Positions 1-11,837 of a DNA stretch of 64,000 nt are shown piece after piece. This DNA comes from Leptopterna dolabrata (taxonomy: Eukaryota > Arthropoda > Insecta > Hemiptera > Miridae). Position numbers and translations under genes: made by a program. The stretch spans positions 26,599,227 through 26,663,226 of the forward strand of contig OX940988.1 in NCBI GenBank assembly GCA_954871275.1, written 5' to 3'. The notes below the pieces were generated by a model, which saw nothing but the letters and a program-made list of their open reading frames with translations, did not search any database and was not told the DNA's origin. Within the stretch, counting starts at the first letter, position 1; each line of letters begins with the position of its first letter.

Positions 1-1196
1 GTTGGAAAACAGTTTGTGGAAACGTTGTGAGAGTTTTCAGCTTTTTATTCTTTTTTTTTAAACAAATTTGTAAATTTAAATGAGCGGCGGTAAGGATATA
101 CGACACAGCGCCTGGCAGATGGCACCGGTAAATCACTGGAGAGGCTATTAAGTTGAAAAAGTGGACCTTTTTTTTTTCTTTCATGTCCTAAGCTCAAAGT
201 CTGTTCGTCCGCTGATGCCAAAAGGAAAGGGGATAGGCGGGGGTGGGGGTCTTATTTCGTTACAAGAAAAAGGAGCATAATAAGGGAGCCAGAATAAAGC
301 TAAGGATGAAGACGAAGGAAAAAAAGAATGATCCTCGAAAGAAGAGACTGGCGTAGCTGAGTGGCATTAAATTAAGTATACCCCACCCCCACCACAATAA
401 AATCAAAGTTGAACAGAAAAAAGAAAGATTTCTCATCAATACAGTCAACAATACTGTACAGAGTACTGGGTAGTAAGAATTGTGAGTATCGACATCGATC
501 CACTCATCTCCTTATAGATAGAAACCTGCGGGATTTCTCATCAATGGTTATAGAAGTTAGCTTGGCCCAATGGACACCATCCCCAATCGTCCATCAGTCA
601 ATAAAATCGCGACTTGAAGTATTTTAAAAGTCAAGTTAATCAGTAAATTTAATCTATAAGAGTGCATCACTGTACCTGTTGTTCATTTGTACAATTTTGA
701 AGAACCAGTAAGAGGAACCTTCAAAGTGGTGGCTATATTGATCAATGGGTCAGTGGGCTGTGGTTCATTTATCCACGAGATTGCTTCGTGAGTCAACTTC
801 AATTTATCTCAATTCATCTAATCTGCCTTGAAAAGAACTTTGCAGCTGACAAAAACCGGCAGCGCTGGACAAAAGAGCACCTCCCCAAGCTACTTAAACA
901 AACAAAATGAAGCCCCATTCTTTGGGTTCATATTTGGACGCCCAAGTGATAAGCACGGAACGCGGCGTTTGGGTATGATTCGCTTTATCCATATAAGAAT
1001 GGTAGATATAAAAACGAAGATGTCAGAGCTGGGACGTCACCTAACAAACCGTGCGCTGTTTGAATGTGAAGACCGAAAAAAAACCTGCCCTTCATGTTGA
1101 AATATCCTGCATACGTATTGGTTTTACCTACGTATTTCCTAGGCTTCAAATAATTCTCTACTAAAACATTAGATAAAGAGTTCCTATTGTAGTCTT
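1..1196. other. Non-coding stretch, no supported gene
   Basis: AT-rich sequence with homopolymer runs and only short open frames of random composition. No domain, splice-supported exon or RNA gene was recognised. Confidence 0.5.
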
Positions 1197-1382
1197 ATTG
1201 ACATTTTATGTCTTTACTTTGGCACATGGACCCGAAAAGCGTTATACGAAACCGTTATGCGATACCGGTAAACAAGCGTTACAGTTGATATTCTGATGAT
1301 TTTCGCTTACAACCGATTCGTTTCTACGGAACTTCATGTTTGCCATTTTTCATCGTACAAAAACCGTTCACCACTCGTTGGA
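1197..1382 (+). repeat. Dispersed repeat, copy 1
   Basis: About 185 bp alignable in direct orientation with 62,720-62,893. Both copies start ATTGACATTTTATGTCTTTA, share the block from TTCTGATGATTTTCGCTTAC onward, and end near CACCACTCGTTGGA. The middle differs, so the copies are old. No terminal repeats or coding capacity seen; class unknown. Confidence 0.75.
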
Positions 1383-4300
1383 ATCGTGTGATTTTATTGA
1401 ACATTTTCTTGTTAACCGTACCCCCGTACCTGGCGCGGTAGCTTAGCTGAGCATGATGAAAAAAAGGCTGGTAAACAAGGTATAATAATAGTCAGCAACA
1501 GACTATTGAAGAAAGTCATTACTTACTAGAATCTTGTGGTAACCTTGCACCACCATGTTACGGATCGTGGTAATCTTGCAACCCGTAAATGATACCGTCA
1601 ATTATCCCTAAATTCCCATTTGGACATAAAATGTCCCAATGTGTTGCAGACTCGTATGCAAGCGTTTGATTAGAGATTTACGCAAAAAATCATGAGGAGT
1701 TGCAGTTTCTGTCGTGACTTAATTTTCTAAGGAATTTTGTGGCAAAAAATAATTTATGAAAAAAAGTGAGTTTTTCTAAACTTCAACCTCGATGCGGCAC
1801 GGGTTAATGTTATCCGATCGACCTAAAACTTTGGGAATCTCATTTTCTTGTCAAATGGCACCTTTTAGGGGGTTGCCACGATTGAATTTTCTATCTGTTT
1901 TGACATTTCTGATGAACATGACCTTTGTGAAGATGTGCTGATATAAATCGAGCAATAGCGGTGCGTGGGCTCTGAAAACGGTGGAACATCAAACCAGAGC
2001 ACAAACCCAACAGATCTGTCTACAAAATACCCGAAGGCAACAGCGCCTTTCCCTTATTTACTCACTGAGTGGTATTCAGCAAAGCTTATCTCTTTTAATC
2101 AACACTCTATCGTCGTACGAAAACGTCCACAATTTCTACTGTAAATTAGCCACCGAATTTATGTGTTACAAAAATATAGTAAACTAATAAAATATAACAA
2201 AGCAATGACCCGTCGGCCGGTACCTACTTGAATGGAGTAGCTATTGACTTGGAGCTAGGTAGTTATCTGTGTGTTAGGACGCCGATCAATCCAAAAGACC
2301 ACAAACAGCAAACAGGACAAAATTCACGTAGTATCACGAATACGAATCTGTCATCAGAACCGGACCGGACGCAAAACGCACACAGTTTGGCGCGAAAAAT
2401 TAAACTGACAACAGACCCAACTGAGAAAGCGAATATGAACCACCAGACAACAAAATAAATCAGAAGACGAAGATGCATCTCGTATCCAGGTGAAAAATTG
2501 AATCGAAGGGGTCGAATTGATTGTGAAAAGGAACGATTTTGGGGTAGAAATCAGATTCTGGGCACTGGGCCCAAAGTGGGCGAGGCAAACAACATTTTTA
2601 CTCGACTAAGCATGCGCGGATGGGCCCTACCTGCTAGTTTCAGGAGCCTAGGTTTCGATTTCGATTGCAGGAGATTACTGTCTCTTTTCTATGGAGCACA
2701 CCATGGATGCTCTACTAGAATACTGAATATCCACAGCCAGAGAAATCTGGCGAGTCGCTGTTGAACTTTGTGAAAAATGCTAGGTACAGTGTACGGAGGG
2801 AAATTCACATGCCAACTGAACAATGGTTGGAGTTTTTTTTACTCCTAGTGTTTTTGGATGCCGGGGCAGTGGCCCAAGTGGCCTTATGGACGCAACGCCC
2901 CTGAAATCGAGATGTCCTATTGTTGTATTCGCGTCTCTCAGATTGAATAGTCAGCTCGATTAAACTTCAGAACACCTACTCAGAATCATATCTGCACCGA
3001 CGCACACGCTTTGGAAAGACAGCTAAATATTTTAGGTAATTGGACCCGCGACATTGTTTTAGGTAATTGGACCTCCCAGGTTGAAAAAACTACAGGACTC
3101 CTTTCATTCTTATTCAACATCAACCAGGTAAACTGGCACCCCACTGCACCAGTGTTACGAGTTGCGAAACTGTGCTAACCTCAAAGGGAACCTGGTATCT
3201 GTGAGTGATGTTTGTTTTGATCTTTTGCCTAAAGCCGCACAGGGTGCAACAAATTTTGAAGGAAACGGACCACCAACCACCCGATTGTCAGCTAATCTAC
3301 TCACAGATGGATAACTCTAAAGGAATGCTGAGTTAATAGAACAGAATTCGTCTATTCATAAAACTTAAATGACGCACAAGAGTATTTAAATACAACGAGA
3401 AATGTCACTTGCCCTACATTAGGCTATAAGCGTGTCCTCTAGCTGTGAGTCCCTTCTATTTCCTTCAAATCATCCTGGCACAATATTCCCTATGTTATGA
3501 ATATTGTGCCAGTAACTTGAAACTACCCATACCTGAACCAAGCTGTTCCTCACGAATTCGAAAAGGAAAAATCATTTCATCTTTCTCCCGAGATAGATTC
3601 TCTTTCTCCCTCAGGAAATTTATTACCAGTGCCTCTCCTCCACTTACTCCTCCCATCGTACCGTTTATTTGCTCCTCTCGTTTTATCATAACACTAAATA
3701 ATTTATTGTTTTCGATGTTTCCCCCAACCATATATATCACATATAGGTAGCTAAAAGAAAAGTCTAAAACAAGGATCCTCCCATAGGTTTCTTCTTGGGA
3801 GCGGTTGCACATAGATCAATAATGTATTTCGCGAGTCGAAAAAAGGGCGAAGAGGTAAGTGGATGGGGGACGAGAGACTGCATCATTTATGAAAGACCTC
3901 TTTCCCTTCGGAAGGTTCACTTGACAACGGAGTTTTTCCCCCTGCTCGGATATGTATGATCTTTTGTCTCGAGTTCTCTCGTTTTTCTCTCACCTTGGTA
4001 AATGCAGTTTCCATGTTTGGTGGGGAAGTGAGGGAAGAGGAGTTCGTTTGCTGCCTTCAAGGAGCAAGTCCCTGGGTTATTTTCACCTGTAGCGGCGCTT
4101 ACGCAATGAGGAGAACCCATGTCTTCCGTTTATATTACTCTCCCATTTTCAAATGAAAGTATGTTCCATTCTAAGAATTTTGAGACTAAGCGCACTCTCC
4201 TACGATGCATAGTTATTTTTCTATCAGCTTTCAAAATTTCGGCAACGAGTGACGTCATTGCACCCCTCCCGCCTGGGCTCACAATGGGCCCTTGCCCATT

Positions 4301-4780
4301 GTTAGGTACGTAGTGCTGTAATCTTTGAAAAATCCTAGAAAAAGAGAGAAGTCATGGGTACTCCTCATTACGTTTCGAGATGAGCTAAGTACCTACTGGT
4401 ACAATGAATATCAATCTACCATACGGTTGGTGGGACCATTCAAAGTATTATAAATATGGTGCAGTTCTCACGTCCAATCTCATATTTTTTACTTAGGTAC
4501 TTAGGGCTCACGACAGTGAGTTGCATGTTTCTATCAAATACCTACGAATGTTAGGAAAGTCCCTTGTACGCCACTGCACCCCAACTCACCAACTGGATCA
4601 AGTACGTCGTCGCGCCGGCAATATGGCAATATCAATTCGGGAGGACTGTAATTTTCGTCACCAGTAGCTATGTCTACGCATAGCCACTTCTGTTTTATAT
4701 AAATTATTTCCCTTCAGTGGCTTCCTATGCATTCCTTTTCGAACAGAATTTATGACTCTTCCGTAAATAAATAATATTTA
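1383..4780. other. Gene-poor stretch
   Basis: No coding region is supported; open frames here are short and low in plausible protein character. A short direct repeat (TTTTAGGTAATTGGACC, twice, 33 bp apart) lies near 3,035-3,085. Otherwise nothing recognisable is seen. Confidence 0.45.
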
Positions 4781-4789
4781 AAAAAAAAT

Positions 4790-4955
4790 TAAAATCGTTG
4801 AGTCAACTTTACGGACCTCAACTCAATGTTTACGGTTTAACTGGCACTTCTCTCCCTGAGAAAACTTCATTTCTCATCCGCGAGTCGAACGCAACGGCAA
4901 CGGGAGTCGAGCAGCTTCAGGCACCGACGCCTTAGACCACTCGGCCACTCTTATG
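4790..4955 (-). repeat. tRNA-derived SINE-like element or tRNA pseudogene
   Basis: Read on the minus strand, the unit starts near 4,955 with TGGCCGAGTGGTCTAAGGC, a good Pol III A box typical of Leu/Ser-type tRNA heads. It is followed about 55-60 bp later by a B box, GTTCGACTC. The anticodon arm does not fold as a canonical tRNA, and roughly 100 bp of unrelated body follow, ending near a run of T that could serve as a Pol III terminator (about 4,780-4,790). This arrangement is what a tRNA-derived SINE looks like, but only one copy is visible here, so a decayed tRNA gene remains possible. Confidence 0.5.
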
Positions 4956-4959
4956 TTTT

Positions 4960-5700
4960 TACAATAGTATGGTCAGCCGGAATATCTCTGCAAATACACC
5001 ATTCTCCCATAAGGGAGAATCCTCCTTCAAGACACTCATTAGACATCCAGTAATTGATGTGTACAGTTTTCTTTTCATTTCATCTATTTCTTTTTGCTGC
5101 TTTTGTTAGACAGTTAGATGATTCATTTCACCAGGCCTAAACAGTATTTTTCTTAAAGGTAATACAGAACGGTAGGTGAGACCAGGAAGTGGGGATGAAA
5201 TAGGGGGGCCGGGATATGGTACAAAGTTGAGAATGGCTCCTAACAGCCCAACAAGTAAACAGTACAGCACAGCACTTATAACAAGAAAAGGACAGGTTCA
5301 GCTGGGGGAGAAACGTGTTTCACTGGCCTTTTCCCCCTATACTAATTATGAGGTTCTTTTTTCCCTCACGCCCTCACAATTTGCCTCCTGTCGTCCAGGC
5401 ATTACCCGTATGTTCGAATCCTAAGCCACATCCCTTCCAGCGTTTGATTTATTTGATGTTGGAGGTTTTTCCCCCTTTTACGGTAAGTACTCGAATTTCC
5501 CTTTACATTTCCTTTTTGCAATTACGGACACGGCCGAGGTGTGAGGACAATGCGAGAACAATGAGGATCGAGTACTAATTCAAGGCTTTAAAATCCCAAG
5601 AGATGTTCCTACTTCATAGAACAATCATGAGACGTTTCTAGGTTTATGATCAAATGACAAATGGGTACCGTATAAACTTCTGTCTCTCAACAAACTCCTA
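4960..5700. other. Non-coding stretch
   Basis: No supported gene. Short open frames here lack any recognisable motif. Confidence 0.4.
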
Positions 5701-5704
5701 TTTT

Positions 5705-6784
5705 GGTTTATTATTTTCAATAATGAACCATTGGAATCGAGCATGAAAAAAAAAATTCTTACCCCCCCTCAAAATTTGATGGTTTACGTTTCAAGGTATG
5801 TAGAATCCAAAACTGCAATAAAAATATTTCTGTCTGTCCGCCGTACGGGCCACTTTTCTTAGTTACCATGAAAAAAAATTGATGAAATTCGGGTTATAGG
5901 TTCCGTTCGGCGTCTAGTTGGTCCTCGAAGCTCGACGTTACTGTGAGTCATCTCTAAGGGGTTCAAAATAGGGGTTGAAATTTTCAAAACGCCTATACCA
6001 TTTTTTTACGTAAATATTTTTACGGTTTTAAATAGTTCTTGAACTTGCGAGTTTTTTAAGACCATCCGGAGCATCGTACGTCCAGCCGTTCGTACACAGT
6101 AAGGCCCCAAAGTTTGCACCGACAGGCATTTTCGACTCCAGTGTGAATGAAATTGTATACAATTCAAACCAAATCTCGTAACCAGAGACGCGCCCACAAT
6201 AGGAATTTGTGAATACGGCCAATCATTGGTAGGGATCACCTGATTATATTGGCGGAGTATGAAGTCGAGTTCGTTGTTCTGTGATATTATTTCGCTTGAA
6301 AAATGATGGCTCTTTTGGAGTTTGTTGGTAGGTAGTGAAACTTGAACAAACGTTGAAGTATTATTGATGGGTAAATTATTACTATGGTAAATCATAACTC
6401 AACGGTAAATTATTACACAACGGTTCATTATACCATCTACGTAGAAGGGGCTGGAGTTTGTTGGTAGGTACTTTTGCAACTTTTTTCACTCCTCATCAAC
6501 AATTTCTTTTCAGAACTTCATTATGTGTGTTTCTTTTTGTTAGGTACTGTTTGTCATCGGCAGAATTATTTTAGCAACATTTAACTCGTGATTTAGGTAG
6601 GTACCTAGTAACGAGTACGGGGTTAGGTACTAACCTACGGAGGGTCTGCGATCTACATAATATGTATATAATAGAATAGTACATATCATATTATATAGAA
6701 GGGTTATCTATACATAGAGCTGTGATCTGTAACAGGAGGGTATTCTATACAAAATAATAAACCGTTGTGCAGGGATTTGCAGCG
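5705..6784 (+). mobile_element. Repeat family 1, full-length copy A (about 1.08 kb)
   Basis: Starts GGTTTATTATTTTCAATAAT and ends ...AATAATAAACCGTTGTGCAG then GGATTTGCAGCG. It is nearly identical over its length to 16,222-17,316 and matches the inverted copy at 38,442-39,615. Flanks are runs of T on both sides. One end carries an imperfect hairpin (GGTTTATTATT / AATAATGAACC). The opposite end carries the inverted partner AATAATAAACC about 25 bp inside the terminus, so the inverted repeats are asymmetric. There is no coding capacity. The class is unknown; a Helentron/DINE-1-like non-autonomous element is an inference only. Confidence 0.75.
6340..6432 (+). repeat. Short tandem units inside family-1 copy A
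   Basis: Degenerate 18-22 bp units with the core GGTAAATTATTAC / GGTAAATCATAAC, about four copies. The same segment is expanded to about seven units in the inverted copy near 38,875-38,995. Confidence 0.55.
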
Positions 6785-7148
6785 TTTTTTTTTTTTGCAT
6801 CCACCTCTCAGTCAAAATTTTATATCAATGCTGCGACTAACCTGAAGTCCTGAACCACACACAACGACCCCCACACACACTCGAGCAACACAACACAATA
6901 CACACACGGACCCATATTCAAAGTTAGCTCCCAGTTAGCCACTTTCAGTAGCCAAGAACCAAAAAACTCAAGAGACCACGAACATTTTGAGGAAAAAGAA
7001 GAGAGCCGTGCACCGAGAATCGTGCTTTACACAGTGGGTGAACTTGATTTGGTCTTATTTAGAGCGGCATTCTTACACATGAATACTTCACAAATACTAG
7101 CCCGGTTGCTAAAAATGGGTAAACGTGAAATCTCGAGTCATTCGTTAT

Positions 7149-7852
7149 GGTTTATTATTCTACCTATGTATTCGCTCAGCAAAAAATTTTTATGACACCC
7201 CCTCAAAATTTTATCTTTTCCGTTTCAAGGTACGTAGATTCCAAAAATGCAATGTCCGTCCGCCGTATCACGTGTACCGGCCTCATTTTCGGTCGAAAAA
7301 ATTCATTCTTTCGCACACATGCTCCATTGTCCCGAAACTTATCAGCCCCATCGGAATATACCCAGGGGTGTTATGAGTGAAAATGTGTATAAAAATAGGT
7401 ACTTTTTGTGTTTTAGTAACATGTTAGTAAAATGAGCTTTTGAGGTATCGTTTTCCATGTTTTGGGGGGCGAGAAGACCGAATATGAAGTCGAATTTGAC
7501 CAAGGAGTTGAAAATTGAGGTTGTACCAGATGTTCAGCTCCCAAAATTGATTTTTCGTGAGTCAAAAACCTGCGAAATCGTCTGAAATCACCATCAATTT
7601 GTAGAATAACACTAGGAAAAGTGTCAAAACGTGGATCAAGACGATTAAATGGCACTACCGATGATCAAAGATAATTTTGATTTAAAAAAAAGGAGCGTAC
7701 CTAATTAAAGTTTTGGGGGCCAAAATTGGTGTAAACCACCAGAAATAGCTATTTCAATTATTTTACATGAAAGCAACAATAAATGAACAGCCAGCATTTC
7801 TGTACGTATGCCCAGTAGAATAATAAACCCATGTGACAAGGACTTTGCAGCG
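7149..7852 (+). mobile_element. Repeat family 2, full-length copy A (704 bp)
   Basis: Starts GGTTTATTATTCTACCTATG and ends with AATAATAAACCCATGTGACA followed by AGGACTTTGCAGCG and a T run. It shares terminal architecture with family 1 (the same subterminal GGTTTATTATT / AATAATAAACC pair and the same TTTGCAGCG terminus) but a different body. The body includes a GTCCGTCCGCCGTA-type segment and CACGTGTACC. It has no plausible protein. It matches copies at 11,728-13,965, 11,838-12,581 and 13,014-13,747. Confidence 0.75.
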
Positions 7853-10185
7853 TTTTTTCAAGTAGGCAGGTTTTTGCTTGGACTCCAACGGCAATTATCT
7901 GTCTGATGGTCTCTCAAAAAACGAACTTCGGAAAGGGTCTTATCACTTGCAATTTTGAGATCTACACTCACTCTTCAGAAGATCTATCTAAATTGGCTGT
8001 CCATGTTTTGACGCCTCGTCAAAGCCAGGTTGTGGCGATGTATGACTTGAAAACCAAGGACGTAAAACTTAGCCTGAACCCAAATCAAAACGAACTTTTC
8101 AATGGGAAGGAAACATTTAATTTTTCCCAGAACTTACCATTGTGCGACAGTATTGTTTACTGACTCATACACACTTCGATGCTTTGCTCACTCAGCACTT
8201 TGTTTCAAAAGCTTTTCTCAACCGAGTTTACCCCTCCCTATTCAAGGGTGAACTTGCCCGCCAAACTCTCCGTTCAGACGAACTTCCAGCAGAAAATATT
8301 ATTGAATGAGAACATTTTCAACAGTTTCCTAAACCATGGCCCGTCGTTCGTCATTCGAGAGTTGACACATTTTAATAACTCTGGGCCTATTTCTGGACCG
8401 GGGGTGGGTACGGTCATAATCCTGGTAGGGGATGGTGACAAATGGGTTTTTCGGTTGCCTGTCCCGCCTATTACTCAAAGGCACCCGCTCTCCGGTTTGA
8501 ATGTCGAATTTTCCCTGACGCGTTTTCGAGGCCTAGGGTTGAGTTGGTCGTCCATCCATCAACTTTTCGTCGAGATCTTTTTCAGACTTGTCCGTCATTC
8601 ATCTTGGTTAGTTTAATGGAAATAGATCTACCGGTCACCTTCGTCGTGTGTGCGCGTGTGTGTGTGCTGTGCGGGTGGAGAGGGAGGGTTGGAGGGGAGG
8701 AAGAGGAGTCAGAATTGAAAATGACGTCTAAGTGAAGGAGGGGTTGAAAAATAAAACACAGGATTATTAATGTGTAATTTTTTGGGTTTTGGAAGGATCC
8801 CGTCCTTCACCCATCCATGATCAGACAATTAACGTTCAACGGTCACAGCTCCCGCCCCCCCTCCAACCACGCAGCTTCCAACTCACTGAACGACAAGTTT
8901 TTTATATTACAAGATTTTTATGTTCATGTTTTCCACCACTTTCCTGAAGAATCTGTCTGTACTGGGAAGTGTTCGGTAACTCTTCTGCGTAGATAAGCGA
9001 TGAGAATGCTCATTAGCGCTCGCATCCACCAGAAGAAAAAAACATGCTTCCACCTTTCCTTTAGCAAAATTTTGAATCTGAAGTTAAACACAGCCCACAT
9101 GCTTGATTAGAACTGCGAGAAGATATCGGCATACAATCACAAAAAATGGGATGGATAATATTACGGTATAATGAACAGGTGCTATAACCGGCAGGTTTAA
9201 AAAAACGTTTCAAATCGAAATCAGACTTTCACAGTTTCGTTCAACTCCCTGGGTGTATTTTAATACTTTAGGAGGTACCTAGGTACTTCATATATTCACC
9301 GCAAAATATGATTAAATTGGTAAGGTAGTACAAGACTGTTACTTCCCGTGTCACAACAATAACCGGTAGGTACCTAACACACTCTTGTATGGTAACACTA
9401 GAAAAACTAGGATTAGGAATAAACGGCGGCCAACTAGCATGATGAGAGAATAGCAGAGTTATCTACAGGTTAATAAATTGAGTTTATTGATTTCTCTCAT
9501 ATTGAATTTCCCGAAGAAACGGTTAGATTACAAATTCCTTCTGTAATTTACTTCAAAATGACAGTTGGTTCTTCCTTCACATCGATCGTATCGACATTCC
9601 TAAAATAAAAATTATGTATCTCAAACCCAACATATAAAAATAAGAACACACAGCCAAAAGAGCCAGGATGGAGTCGAGAAGAAGAAGACTTTGGAATCAA
9701 TGGCTGGATCTGCGAACCTGGTTAACGAGAGATGTGCGAACCTGTGACTGAGAAGAGCGCATCCCTCGGGCCGGGAAAGGTTGGAGATTATGTGTTCGGA
9801 TGCTATGTGCCACACCGGCCTGTGGAGCTCGACTGTTCGTTAGTTGTCAAACACCATTCAAACACCTGAGGATCACATATCTCACCAAAAAAAACACTAG
9901 TTCAAAGGCCGACCAACGGAAATCGCTCAACTGATACCCACTGGCGTTGTTAAAAAGGGGGTGAAAAAACCTAATAAAAAACTGGTTGTTTGAAGAGACA
10001 GATATAATTTGCTCGCTCGGAGGAAAATGGGGGAAAAGCCAACCCACCAGAGTGATTTACATTCATTATTTACTCGGGAGAAATTTACAGTGAAAGTGAG
10101 AAAAGGGGAAAAAAAGTAAAGTAAATAGATTTCGCCTTTAGGCCTTGGAATCACAGCGGAAGAAATTTATTCAAGGATTGGCTCA
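7853..10185. other. Gene-poor stretch
   Basis: Apart from the doubtful 85-codon frame noted separately, no gene is supported. TAGGTACCTA-type words recur around 9,268-9,372. No RNA gene or transposon end was recognised. Confidence 0.4.
7906..8163 (+). CDS. Possible short ORF or exon, 85 aa, unrecognised
   Basis: An 85-residue open frame starting at an ATG just after a family-2 copy. Its composition (mixed polar and hydrophobic, two Cys, no low complexity) is more protein-like than that of its neighbours, but no family, signal peptide, splice partner or conserved motif is recognisable. It could be an exon of an undetected gene or chance. Nothing upstream or downstream supports transcription. 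Confidence 0.15.
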   Translation: MVSQKTNFGKGLITCNFEIYTHSSEDLSKLAVHVLTPRQSQVVAMYDLKTKDVKLSLNPNQNELFNGKETFNFSQNLPLCDSIVY

Positions 10186-10288
10186 TTTTCTTTCTTTCCA
10201 TTGTAAATAGGTAGGAAGGTACTCGTCAGATTTTCCAAGAGCCAATCTGACGAGTATACCTACCTATTTACAATGGAAAGAAAGAAAA
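10186..10288. repeat. Large near-perfect hairpin
   Basis: Left arm 10,186-10,232 (TTTTCTTTCTTTCCATTGTA ... CTCGTCAGATT) is almost exactly complementary to right arm 10,243-10,288. A loop of about 10 bases (TTCCAAGAGC) separates them, giving a stem of about 45 bp. The loop's GAGCCAATC also pairs with GATTGGCTC just left of the arm, so two alternative folds exist. It could be a foldback element, a hairpin small-RNA precursor or an inverted duplication from a replication error. Confidence 0.8.
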
Positions 10289-11727
10289 CGCAAGACGGTG
10301 GTTTTTGTTTGGTTATATATTTTATTCCTACCTTTCTCTCCGTTTAAAAGGGGAAATTTCCACTGTTAAGCTACAATTTACTTTACGGGGTTCAGTGGGC
10401 AAGATGTTTTATCGTTGAGTAGTATATCACAGCACAAGTACCAGCGAATTCCTGACACGCAGCGTGACCCGAATACCGTATTTTTTAAGCGAATTTTCTA
10501 TTTGACGATTTGAGTCCGCCTAAAACTCAAATTTTAAATCGTTAGGATCAATTTTTGGTAGTTTTAACCAACTTTAACGATTTTTTCGCATTTTGTACCC
10601 CTCAAATATGATATCCTTTTTCAGGAAAGAATATTTTTGTTTCATGACATAACCTTTTGCTACTTCTGATTATTTTTGTATCAATATTTGGGTGATTATT
10701 AGCTGTTTAAATATTTTTTGAACGACTTTTGACACATAAAAATCAAAGTCGACTCACTTTTAGTGTTTTGTAAACTGCTAATTTTGATCTCACCCTTTCG
10801 TACTACCAAGTACTAACATTTACTAGTACTGTTTATATGAATGTTGTAAGGATCTTCGTTTCAGTATTCAATGGGAATTTGAGGGACGATTGAGATCCAG
10901 GTGTGTTCAATAAACTTTTCCAAACACACCCTGATCTTAATCTTAATCGTCCCTATTTTACGTAGATAGGTACTATGTACTAATATTTTGGTGAAATTTA
11001 GGATTTTTTAAATATCATTACCAAAGGTAGATCTCGTCTTTGTGAATCACCCTGTATAGTACTTACTTCGGGCTATAGCGGGTAGTGGTATGAGGTTCTA
11101 CGGCTCACCCCCCCCTGGTACATTAACAACCGACCCCGTATGTTGTAACACCCCAATGAGCCGCATCAACCCGCCTAACAGGTTTAGTTAGTTCGCTAAT
11201 TGATTTCCCTTTGGAACAGTGGAGGAGGGAAACCAAAAGTTTGCCGACAGCCCCCCCCCCCCCCCCCCCGCAACCGAAAACAGCACAGCAAACCCCATTT
11301 CCCCACCTGCCCCACAATAACCTTCATCAGCTTTGTCACAAGTTGTTACACAGGGATCTGAGTGTGGGGGGAAGGGGATTTGCTCAATATTTTATCAACA
11401 CCTGCCTCCGACACAAAACCCAACAACTTGGTCGCACAAACGCAGCCTACACTTACCCGCGCGCACAGTCGAAATAACCGTAGCCCCACGATACGGTCCA
11501 GTTTCAACGAATTTTCAAGGTAAATACGCTATTGCAGTGGGTACGAAATCAGATGGGTACCTACATCTGATTCTGCGAGCCAGATTTTAGCCCCTCACTG
11601 AACCCATCTGCTTAGAGCAGTGGTTTTCAAATTGGGGGGCGCGAGCGATTTTCAGGGGGGGCGTGTAGACCTCGGTTCAGATGAAGTTTATTGAGACGCG
11701 AATTTAAACACATAAGTATCTAGTTTT
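10289..11727. other. Non-coding stretch with a poly-C tract
   Basis: No supported gene. It includes the hairpin at 10,883-10,955 and a pure 19-bp C run at 11,251-11,269. Proline- or glycine-rich open frames here come from that homopolymer. Confidence 0.45.
10883..10955. repeat. Imperfect hairpin, foldback-like
   Basis: GAGGGACGATTGAGATCCAG followed by GTGTGTT is complementary to AACACACCCTGATCT ... TAATCGTCCCT, with a loop of about 15 bases and an internal bulge of about 6 bases. It may be a short MITE remnant or a structured transcript segment. Confidence 0.6.
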
Positions 11728-11837
11728 GGTTTATTATTCTGTGAATAATACACCTATGTATTCGCTCAGCAAAAAATATTTTATAACACCCCCTCAAAAT
11801 TTTATCTTTCCCGTTTCAAGATGCGTAGATTCAAAAA

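Noticed and set aside
828..1100. 90-codon plus-strand open frame
   Set aside because: No motif, no splice support and a composition expected of random AT-rich DNA.
1425..1460. tRNA-like D-arm string GGCGCGGTAGCTTAGCTGAG
   Set aside because: No anticodon arm, B box or acceptor partner downstream.
8179..8735. Two overlapping frames of about 145 and 97 codons
   Set aside because: Overlap each other in different phases; neither has a recognisable motif or transcript signal.
11123..11590. Proline- and glycine-rich open frames on both strands
   Set aside because: Produced by the 19-bp C homopolymer; simultaneous openness on both strands is an artefact of low complexity.
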